A program made the position numbers and the translations under genes. A DNA stretch of 64,000 nt, taken from the NCBI GenBank assembly GCA_964017235.1, contig OZ024928.1, positions 2,356,001-2,420,000 on the forward strand, written 5' to 3'. Shown in pieces: positions 27,401 through 39,400 of this stretch; position 1 is the first letter of the stretch; every line of letters begins with the position of its first letter. The notes below the pieces were generated by a model that was not told the origin of the DNA, ran no database searches, and saw only the letters and a list, made by a program, of their open reading frames with translations. The stretch comes from Sabellastarte sp. h YS-2021 (Eukaryota > Annelida > Polychaeta > Sabellida > Sabellidae).

Positions 27401-30400
27401 ATTTCACAAAAAAATAGGCATGTAGCCTGTCACATGTGAAAAAAAGATATGGTCTAGTCTATATTTCCACCCTTTGAGAAAATATGTCCTTGGATGGAGA
27501 ATAAATTTAAAACCTTAATCAGTAGAAGATAAAAATACAATCAACATTGGAGTAATGAGGATTGAGTATATTAGTCTTCATTAGTGTATTCGTACCACAA
27601 TCAGTGCCTGTGTATCCAGAAGCACAGTCACATGAGTAGGTATTATCTCCATCTGTACAATTACCTCCGTTATCACAAGGGTTAGGGTTGCATTCATCTG
27701 TCTCATCTGTTATTGGATTGCACATATAGAAACATAGAATTAAATCTAAGCATAATATGTGAAAATATAGAAGAGGTTTATCAAAACTCTATTAAACACA
27801 TAGTAAACTGAAGGTCTATCACCCTTCCCATTTTTTTGAATTCTCAAGATAATTTAAATTACTGAAGAAAAAACAAATAGTCATTAGCATTTTAGAATCT
27901 TTCTACAGTTATATAAAGCAAGAAACATTTATACACAAAAGGGTAAACATATTCATATGTGTAATGTAATTTATATTGTAGCATCACTTGTAACACTATG
28001 CAATAGAGTGTGATATAGTTTTTAGGTTATAAAAAGTAGCACTATTTTGTTAAAACATGGACACTATAGAAATCATTTGATGATTGGTGCAAAAAATACA
28101 TCGTATTTCGTGCTTCAACATGAATCTACACAATCTGCATTGGCATATTTTATTTATTTGTTGTTTTATGTCGTGTTCAACAGCCAGGGTCATATTCCGA
28201 TGGGTAGTTTACAGGTGGAGGAAACCAGTGTATACTGCACTGTAAACCACCGGGCATCGGTAAGTAACTAACAACTATCCAACATGAAGTGCCCGGCCCG
28301 AGATTTGAACGGGCGGCCTCAGAGGTTGGATGTGAGAACTCTAACCGCTACACCACCGAGCCCCCTCGCATTGGCATAATTAGGATTGTGTATTTTGTTT
28401 TACAAAGAGAATCTTATTGTATTCATACCACAGTCAGTTCCTTTATACCCATCAGCACATTCACATGAGTAGGTATTATCTCCATCTGTACAAGTACCTC
28501 CATTGTTACAAGGATTAGGGTTACATTCATCTGTCTCATCTGTTATTAGATCGCACATATAGAAACATAGAATTAAATCTAACAAGCATGTTACGCTAGC
28601 TTTCATGCGGAAATAATGAAGAGGTTTAGCAAAAGTCTATCACACACATAGTATACTGAAGGTCTATCACTATTCCCATTTTTGGAATTCTCAAGATTAT
28701 TTAAATTGTTGAAGAACAAACAAATAGTCATTAACATTTTAAAATCTTTCTACAGTTATCTAAAAGCAAGAAACATTTCTACACAAAAAGGGTGAACATA
28801 TTTATATGTGTGATGTAATTTTTATTGCTACATCACAATACAACACTATGCTATATAGTGTGACTTAGTTTTTATGTTATAAAAAGTAGTACTATTTTGT
28901 TGAAACATTGACGCCACAGAAAACATTTGAAGATTGGTGCAAGATAAAAGAATCCTATTTCATGCTTGCATATGAATCTACACAATCCGTGTTGGCATAA
29001 TTAGGATTGTGTATTTTGTTTTACCAAGAAAATTTTATTGTATTCATACCACAGTCAGTTCCTTTATACCCAACAACACATTCACATGAGTAGGTATTAT
29101 CTCCATCTGTACAAGTACCTCCATTGTCACAAGGATTAGGGCTGCATTCATCTGTCTCATCTGTTATTAGATTGCACACATAGAAACATAGAATTAAATC
29201 TAATAAGCATGTTATGCTAGCTTTCATGAGAAAGTAATGAAGAGGTTTAGCAAAACTAAAAAAAACACATGGTATACTGAAGGTCTATCACCATTCCTAT
29301 TTTTGGAATTCTCAAGATTACTACAGAAAACATTTGATGATTGGTGCAAAAAATACATCCTATTTCTTGCTTGCACATGAATTTGCACAATCCGAGTTGG
29401 CATAATTAGGATTGTGTATTTTGTTTTACAAAGAGAATCTTATTGTATTCATACCACAGTCAGTTCCTTTATACCCATCAGCACATTCACATGAGTAGGT
29501 ATTATCTCCATCTGTACAAGTACCTCCATTGTCACAAGGATTAGGGCTGCATTCATCTGTCTCATCTGTTATTAGATTAGATATGTAGAAACATAGAATT
29601 AAATCTAATAAGCATGTTATGTTAGCTTTTATGAGAAAGTAATGAAGAGGTTTAGCAAAACTAAAAAAACACATAGTGTATTGAAGGTCTATCACTATTC
29701 CCATTTTTGGATTTTCAAACTAATAGTCATAAACATTTTAGAATCCTTCTACAGTTATCTGAAAGCTGGAATCATGTCTACACAAAAAGGGGTGAACATA
29801 TTTATATGTGTGATGTAATTTTTATTGTTACATCACAATGTAACACTATGCTATGTTGTATGATTTAGTTTTTATGTTATAGAGAGTAGCACTATTTTGT
29901 TAAAACATGGACAGTACAGAAAACATTTGATGACTGGTGCAAAATAAAAACATACTATTTCATGCTTGCATATGAATATACACAATCTAACTTGGTATAA
30001 TTAGGATTATGTATTTTGTTTTACCAAGAGAAACAAAACTTACACAAACATTTATTATAATATTATATGTAAAAAGACATTTAAAGTAATCAGGGAAATA
30101 CAATTTACAAGTAATACAATTTATGCATATGGAGATTCATACATATTTTAATATAAACCCAGGCCATAGAATTACTATTAATAATGTTGAATTTGTCCAC
30201 ACAAGTAATTTATGTAATGAAGTCATAAATTTAGTTTCTAATTTTATACTGATTCATTTGCAAATTTTATCGCTTATTTTCTTTGTTTATTCTAGTGACA
30301 CAAACAGTATACAGAGTATAAAATCCTACATACATAACAGCACATAAACAAAAATACACTAACTCAAATGACATGTTTCTTAATACAAATCATAGAGGAT

Positions 30401-33400
30401 AGAACAGGGGGTGTAGGGGATTCCTGTTAAATGGTTTTACATTTTGTTACATAAACGGGCACTGTGCCTATACAGGATATAACCTGAGGAAAGTGTTGTG
30501 TGTGTTGCCATATAAGGTCATTGAGTTATTGATTTTTTTTCTATTCTAAAAAACTGGTCAAGTTACTACTGATTTTTGTTACACTCTGCATGAGTGATCT
30601 GTTTACAGATTAAGAGAAAACCCCCTAGACTAGAATCTCCTCAGTAGTTCTTATAATAATGTTTGTCATCAGGCAATTTCTATTTGCTTGCTGTAAGAAA
30701 AGTTAATAAAAAGCTGATATGCCACACTAGCCTCCAAACTGTAGGCTTCATGTTGATAAATATTACTTCATATATACATTCTGTGGTGAACTCCTATTGG
30801 AGTGAGTTGAATATAATGTGTGGATCTATTACAGAATTAGTTTGCTGTGTTTTGGATATTGTTCACATTGTTGGGGGAAGAGCATAATTGTGCAGACACT
30901 CAGAATATCTGGGTATAGATAGTTTGTGTTAATGGATGCCACATCACAGGACAGATCCCTGGATATAGTGGACAAACGTAACTGTTAAACATGTGGACAG
31001 GAATGTGGTCAGGTTAGATGTGTGTACTACTAAGAGCATATCAGTTGACTGTAATCATTATTTTAATTATTAAATAAATTTGTTAAGCAAGAATGTTGTC
31101 TTTGCCTGTTGCAACTTAAAAGCAACTGGTAATTGTACTGCACTTGCCCTGTGACTGTAACAATTTATATGAATGTCTATATGCTTATTTCACGATGGGT
31201 AGTTTTGTCGGCAAAGGAAACCAGTATATGCAGTTGAAGAAGGTTCTGTACTGTAAACTGCCGACCATCAATAAGCAACTACCAACTTTTCCACATAAGG
31301 TCTGCAGTTTTGAACTACCGACCTCAGAGGTGAGAGGCGAGGGTGTTACCACTGTGCAACCGTGTCCCTGAAGGTCTACGTGATAGCTAGGGCTGATTTA
31401 GATAATTTACAATAATTTCAACAGTTTTCAATTTAACAAGGACATTCTCCATCCATAACTGCTGGACCAGAGTAAGCCCCAAATGCTTTATTCATAGTGG
31501 AATAACCCTCTCATAGACAAAAACACTTATATCAAGATGCAATTACATTCTAGATACATTCTAGAAACATCGCAAGAAAAGCTATTGATAGATTCCTTTT
31601 GGAATAAAGTAAAATTACTTGCATACGTTCATTTGTAACATTCAGAAGTCACTTAGGACTTAAACAAAATTACTGGTTACACAACTTTACTGTTTCATAC
31701 ATATAACCTTACTGACAAATATTATGGAAATAATGGGTGTGTACTGTTACCCAGTCAACGGTAGATAATTTTCAATGAAATAAAGCATTATCGCATGAGA
31801 GCAAAACAGAAGCTATTTAGTCATGTGGTCTTGAAAAAGGTCAAAAGTTAAGCCTATGCATTTGACAAATTGTGCCCATATCCAATGAATATGAATAACA
31901 AAAAAAATTACATCAAGTCAATATCAAAGGAGATGTCTATGGAAAAATGTTGGATTGTGTGACAGTTCAGAGGCCAAGTTATGAGCTGCAGTTCTAGATT
32001 ACTGCAATTCCCTACTATATGGGGTCAAAAAGGCCAGTGTTGCTGAACTTCAGAAAGCTTAAATTGTTCTCTGCCACATTGTTTTCAGACTGGACCAAAT
32101 GAATCATGTCACACTCCATCCAGAAAAAAACTCAAATGCCGTCCCATTTCATATTGTATCCTTTTTCAATATATTCTCATTTTTAAAGCCATAAATTTCT
32201 CCCAACCCCTTTATTTGTCGTCTTTCATCAAGTCTTGTAGTTTGACATGGGCAGGGGTGATTCTGGCCTGACCACACTAGCGGAATGAGGGACAGACTCC
32301 CACTCAATCTCAGACCCCAAAAGACCATTTGAAGCTTTAGAACCAAACTTGAGACTTACTTGTTTAGGCTAGCATACCTTCCCAGTCATTCTCCCATGGC
32401 AGGCACTTACTGGGTTATGACTTTGCTTGGTTTTAGGGGTATCCCTTTACAATTTCAGTGCATTAGAGAATCCTTATCAATATTTCGCTATAGAAATGTT
32501 TCTGTTATTGTAATTTTATTATTATTATTATTTTATGTATTGGTGATCATCCAACGTGACATTGGGACAGGCCCTCACAGCATTGGTCACTTATCAAAGC
32601 CACATAGAGACTTGACTGTGTGCAATACATGAGACTCAGTAAGTATAACAGTTATCTTGCACATCAAAATATTTGTGAAAAAGTAGCTGAATATCTTATT
32701 TTGACTAAAATATTAATTACTTATCAGTTTAGAAGCTACAGGGCAAGACACAATAAAAATGCATTTATTTATGACGATATTTATCTGAATTAACTGGACT
32801 TGGAACATCAGTCAGGTTAATATATGTACCAGACTTGGGTCATGTTTAATATTTTCTGTGAAAAAAAATCTTCCCAACCAAGCTTAGTAAAAGATCATTT
32901 TGGGGTCATTTGACCCTTAGATCCTTCAAGTTTATGCATGTAAGGAAAATCCAAAGAAGAAACATGCCATATATCATTTCTGCACTGTTTATATTAAGCC
33001 CTGAGTGTAATTACCTCTGTGAGGGAGGATATGTAATTGGTGGCATGCACTTGTCTGCTTCTTTGATTGTTTGTAAAATAACTCATAAAATGATGGACAG
33101 ATTTGACGAACTTCAGGAAATGTCAATAATGGCACAAGGAAGAGATAACTAAATTTTGGTCGTGATTCAGATCATCATCTGGACCTGGGAACTTTCTAAC
33201 AGAAAATGTATCATTGCATAAGCAATATTTGAGGTGTTGGGCCTTCTTTAAGGTCTGTGCTTTTTAAGTGGTCTTGTTTTTTTTTATTGTGATGCCCACT
33301 GACAGTGTTCTCATTTCTTCACAAATGGTGGTAACTTTAAAGAAAATATTTATCCCCAATACTCTGTGTAGTGTAAAGGGTGAACATGATGCAAAGATTT

Positions 33401-36400
33401 TCAATGAAAGATATACACTCAGGACGTTTAAAATAACTGCAAATGGCAAAAACAAGATAAGAAAAACTAAGTTACCCATCATGAACCCCATCATGATTAC
33501 TGTTTTCATAAAAACATGATTGGTATTGACCCAGTAACTATACATAAACCCCTGACCATGCGACTGGGGGTGGGGGTGTCAACCCAATAAAAATTGCAGG
33601 CTTAAAATTATTTGTAGAATGACATTCAACTCACTACATATTGTGCCTTTGTACCCTTCAGTACAATTGCACTTGTAGCTCTCTCCATCTGCTTCGCAGA
33701 CACCATTGTTCTCACATGGATTGTTATCACAAGGTCCTGTTGACACGGATGCTAGAATGTATAGATAAATAAAATAAAGGTTTCAGAAACCTGTACACTC
33801 TAACATTCTTAATTTTATATTGATTATATTATATATACAGTAAAAATATCTTTCTTTTATTAAAATTCTTTTAAAGGGCAAATTATTCTAGAATAAATAA
33901 ATTAGGAAGTCCAATTAATGTCTAGTAAAACAATTTTTTAATTGAATGCCCTTTAACCCCTTTGACATTTTGGACAAAGTCCTCAATATCATCAAGTTCT
34001 CAGTAATACTTGTTATAACAGTTTAGACAACTTTATCAATATTACTAGTTCTTGATCACAACAACCTTTTGCAAGATATTTGTTTATGCTAAAATATTAC
34101 CATACAAAAATCTCTTTCACTTATTTTGCTCTATCTGTCTTTGCATAATGTTTACTTAATATTGATGGACAGTTTTCTATTATTATCTTAAATCATTATT
34201 GATGTAAAATGCCAAAAAAAATTCTCCAAGATTCACAAGTTCTTATTTGGGTACATAGCAAGTATCTGAGAATAAGAGTGATTTTAAGAATAGCAAATAA
34301 TAAATGTGCCATATGTATAAACCCTTTACTGGGTGCCTAATAAACAGTGTATGATTTTTAAATAGAACTTCTTGTGCTTAACCCCTTGACAACTTATATA
34401 TACACTAACATACAACAGTAAAGTGTATTTGCTATTACCATATCTGTTGGCTGGATGTCCACACCCTTTGTGTGTGCACTTTGATATTAAAACTCTTGTC
34501 ATATTGTATTATTTAAAATATTATGTACGAGGGCATTATGGATGAAGGTTAATACTTGTGCTGTGAGTTTTAACAAGTTAAACTACATGCAACCTGGCTT
34601 ACCCTAAAATTTCCTTTGATACCGTTAAATACTGCTTTATTTTACAGAGGAAATTTAGAACTCGGAGATCAAAGTTGATATTTGAAAGCTGGTAGCTGCT
34701 TGTCGCTGGTCAGCAGTTTACAGGGCAGAACCTTGAACACCTGTAAATATGGCTTCCTCTGCCCATCCAACTACCCATCACAATATAAGTGAGAAGGTAC
34801 TAGGTATCACGTAAAGACAAAACAAATTAAGAGGGAATTTAGGCCACATAAATAAGCCAACATCCGTTTTTATTTTCATGGGCTGAGTCTAGAAGCCTTT
34901 TTAAGGAGAAAATATATATTTAATGTCCAGTCATTGTCCAATTGTTATTATTATTATTGTCATCATTATTATTAAAACAAGATAAACCCTTAAGGAACAA
35001 CACTCACGAGAATTGCCTGCAGGACAAGTTGATGAAGAGGCAATACATTGTTTTCTTGAATTATCAAACAAAAGTCTGTTGCCATCCTGTCCCATTGCAC
35101 AAGGCCGGTTGTCAGTTACAGGCGAACTGCAGGTGATGTAAGCATCACATTGGATGCAGGATTGGTAATCCGTGACAGATAGGCCATCACAGTTAGAGGT
35201 ACATGAGTCTGTAGCTGAAAAAATTGCAACATTAAAGGTGTTGTTAATTATAGCTGGTATAGACTACAAATAAATTATTGAGGCTCTGCTTTTTTCAAAC
35301 CTGGTTCAAACTCATGCTTTATAGAACTAGTTGCCAGACTTTAAAGACATAGTTTTAAAGAGAAACACATGAAGCTCTTTGATCAGCATAAACTCGATTT
35401 AAAGACAAAATAACAATATCTGTATCAGTGAATGCAAATTCAGTCTGTCTGAGACAACTAACCTAACAAATCCTTAGATTTAGACCAACACATGCCCATT
35501 TAATCAAATAACCTTGTTGAATATTTTTTGCACTTCAAGAAAGATTTCAAAGAATCTCATTACTATTTCATGTACGAATTATATATTACATTGTTGCATG
35601 TGCATATATAAAGTCACATATTATATTAATGAGGTTTTCCAGATTTAAATGTTCTGATCAACAAAGTTTCACATGACATCACAGATACTGATCATAAGTT
35701 ATTTTGGTTCTATCTGATATGACGGAGGTCACTATCAGCTTTTTGTATCTCTGTCTTTTGTACACAAACTGATGTGTTTCTGCTGGGATTCCATTCCAGT
35801 CACTTTGATAATTGTGCACATAGAAGTTTGGACACAAATTTAGACCTTCAACAAGATGAACTAAATTATTCTTACAGCACAATGAATTGCCTCTTGATAT
35901 CCACAATCCGTCCTCTCAACCTCTTTCAGGAAAAGGTTTAAGATTTTCCTATCCAACAGTAGTCTTATTCAACAAAGGTTTTAAGCAAATATGTGGCTTA
36001 AGTTGGTAATATCTAAAGCCTAGAATCTTGAAGCCTAGAATCTAAAGCCTGAGTCTTGACTAAGAGCTTTTTTTGAGCATATGGCCACACACATTGTCTT
36101 CCTAAGTTTTTATGTGACTTCACAGCATATTTAAATTAAATTTAATTCTGTTCCTGCTGCTTAAAATATACTATTGCTTCGAAAAATAGTATCAGAGATG
36201 CCCGTAACCAACAGCCTTGTGAAATAGCATTTTAAAGACTATTCAACAGCAATATGACAGTGTAAAGGATAAATAGAAAAGCTCTGAATGGGTAAAATTT
36301 ATAATTCTGTCATTGGAGTATAGCTGGCAATGTGGGTAAAATTTATAATTCTGTCATTGGAGTATAGCTGGCAATGGAGGTGACATAAGTAGGCCAAAGT

Positions 36401-39400
36401 ACATATAATATTCAGTTAAAGCAATCAATATGACATCAAAACAGTCTAGGAGTGCGAAGGTCACAGGTTACAAAAAGGTCATACAATTTCTTATAGCTTC
36501 CAAAATATTATCCAGACAAGGTTTTAAAGGAAAGGGTCACTACGGCAAGAGCAAAGGTCATATCAAGTTCACATCATGATATTGTACCCTAACACCCCCA
36601 ACCAATTTCCGTATCAAGTATCAACTTCCTACCCCTTACAGTTTACCACGATATAGCCTAAAGAAGATTATAAAAGTCCAAGTAACTGCAGCAAGGTCAA
36701 ATATCAAATCAAGGTGACACCATTGTCACAGAAAGTATCAATATCTTACAGTCCAGATATTTTTCCACCAGCTTACATACCACTAAACTCAGTACTTGAA
36801 AAAAATACTCACACAACCTTTAAAGGTTGTGGGTAAAACATGCTATACAATTATGGTCAGATTAAATGACATTAGTTTTGCAGATGTATGTAAAAGACAC
36901 ATCGCATTTTAAATACTGAGGGAACCTGTTTTATTTCACTCTCTAATTCCTTTGAAGCGGCATGATGTGGTAGAGATGCCTACATGACAATATGAGGACG
37001 TTTTGAATACTTACAGACATAGTTACATTTGCTGGTTGTACAACATGAGTTGCAGTCCAAATTTGAGGCTGAATGCACCTGGTTACTAGGTGGGCAGCTA
37101 GCAGCCTGAAAGATAGAATGAAAATAAATAAACAGAAACATTAGCTCATAGTATTTTTTTCAGAGTACATTTCATATTGTTAACACTATTCTGCTCTAAC
37201 ATCTCTAATATAATTTATGCTAAGATGACAGCTTCCAGTCCAAGCATATCTATATGTATTTGATTTCCAGCTTACCACCTTCTCCATTTGGCTCTGGAAA
37301 GATACATGGTATGTTGGTAGTACATAAGTTGCCACATATGTCTCCACATAACCCCCAACTTCACCCCATCAGTGTGTAGACTTCTATACAACTCGTAAGA
37401 GGATGTGACAGAGATTTTAAACATTTTTTATAAAGTGGTCCCTACTGCAAACGACATTTCTTCTTGTGTCAAACAAGGCACAATGGTAGCACAGTGGTAA
37501 CACAATCGCCTCCCACCTCTAAAGTCGGTGGTTCAAACCCAAAGCCTGTGTGGTAAAGTTGGTACTTTCTTACCCATGGTCGGTAGTTTACAGTATAGAA
37601 CCCTGGCCAAATATAACCCGTTGTGATATGACATGTACAGTGTTGAAAGCGACGTTAAAACCCAAATGAATAAATCATGTGAAAATTTACTGTCTAAGGA
37701 TGTATAGAACATACATGTATTGACAGCTGACATAATTTGTAAAATATTTACGGAAACTGGCACTTTTTTAATTTGGAATTTTAAGTAGCCAAGGTAAGTA
37801 GTTTCAGGTAACACAAAGACATATTCTGTACCACTATTCTGGTCAAATCAGGTGGATAATAATATCCATGATCGGGTACTTATTCACCAATATCCATATT
37901 TTCAGTCCAAAAATTTTCTTACAGGATAGGGATTATTTTTTTTGGTAAAAAATTCCAAGAATAAGATGAAATTCTATTCACCAATATCCATATTTTTGTT
38001 CAAAAGAATTCCTTACATGGTGAGGATTTTTTTAGAAAATATTTCAAGAATTAGAAAAAATTCTAAGAATAAGAATTTCTTTTTAAAAAATTGTCATTAC
38101 AGAGCATTCTTTAGTATTTATTTTTTTGCATATAGTCTCTGTTTTTCACAAATCATAACACCAAGGTAGTTATCAAGTAAGATCTTAAGTCTGTCTTTAA
38201 TTCTTCACAATTTCTCAAAAAGTGGTTGTTATTTCTCTAAAGGCTGGCCACACCTTTCCTTACAACCGTGTCCGCACAATGTGAACAATGCTAATGTTCA
38301 AGAATGGGTTACTCTGAAAATCCATTAAACTAGCAATAAGCCCCCCCCCCCCCCACACACACACACACACACACACACACCCACACACCCCTTCTAGTTA
38401 CCCAGCAGATATATTTTGGTACAGCTTGTGAGTTGCCATAAGGGCTATTTAGCAAAGAGGTCCCAACTGCAAAATATGTTCTCTTGTGTTGAATCACCCA
38501 TGTAGACTAGCCCATTCGGTTGTAGTTCATGACCCCCCCCCCCCCACCCCCACCCCCGCATGGAAAAATATGACCTGGGTGTAACAAATCTGAGATGGCG
38601 AGAAATTCTAAGCATATAGAATGTTGGTGACTGTATGTCCCAGATCACAAATGATGTTTATGGAAAACTTAGACTTACTGAATTGGTAGCTTCGCTTTGA
38701 CAAGTTGCTTGTTGCTTGCAACTCTTGGTGACTTGTTCAACTGCACCATCTCTGTAAGATACCCTGGTTTGGCATCCTCCCTTGGTTTCACAAAAAGAAC
38801 ATAGAACTAGATTAGTACAGTTTTCTTTAAGAAAATATATTCATACGTTCTTGTTTCAACTAATCAGTTAATGAAATTAGCACTGAAACATGGCACGTAT
38901 GAAAATGTTATTTTAGAATTTCTTCTTGATATGTCATGACCCCTTTTGGCAAAAGCATTGTCATATTTGCAAGACAGACTTTCATTATGAGAATTTAGCA
39001 ATACCTCTCAGACATTTACTTGTACCAGGGAGTTTCTGTTACTGTTAGAATTTGTTTTTTTTTTGTTTGTTGTTTTTTTTGTTTGTTTGTTGGCAAAGAT
39101 TAAAAAGTACAGATGGACGTACATCAAATTTGGTAGGTGAGTCTTGGTCAAACATAGAACTGATTCAATGTTAGGCATGGTCTGGAATCAATTCTTCATC
39201 GAGGATTTTTAACTGATGTTTAGTACTCATTAGAAAAAGTAGAGGTGTTGGGTTTTGGCAGAGGTGTGCATTCTACAAATGCTCTCATTTGTTTATCTAC
39301 CACTCTAGCCTAGTGGGCAACACACTCTCCTAGGAACACAGAGGGCGTGAGTTCAAATCCAGGTACAGACAGATACGTAGTGGATACCACATAGTGGATT

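Larger units (their letters stand above)
28372..30033 (-). repeat. Tandem exon-plus-intron units carrying EGF4, EGF3 and EGF2, plus a truncated fourth unit
   Basis: Each unit starts GCATAATTAGGATTGTGTATTTTGTTTTAC, about 50 bases before the exon, and continues into TAGAAACATAGAATTAAATCTAA after it. Units begin near 28372, 28993, 29398 and 29996. The last one stops near 30030, before its EGF exon. Confidence 0.88.

Noticed and set aside
28372..30033. Regularly spaced repeats as a CRISPR-like array
   Set aside because: The repeats are 111-base EGF exons plus intron blocks in a eukaryotic gene; no short palindromic repeats or cas genes.
37478..37560. Functional tRNA gene
   Set aside because: A and B boxes are present, but the cloverleaf cannot be completed and the sequence continues into a shared SINE body.
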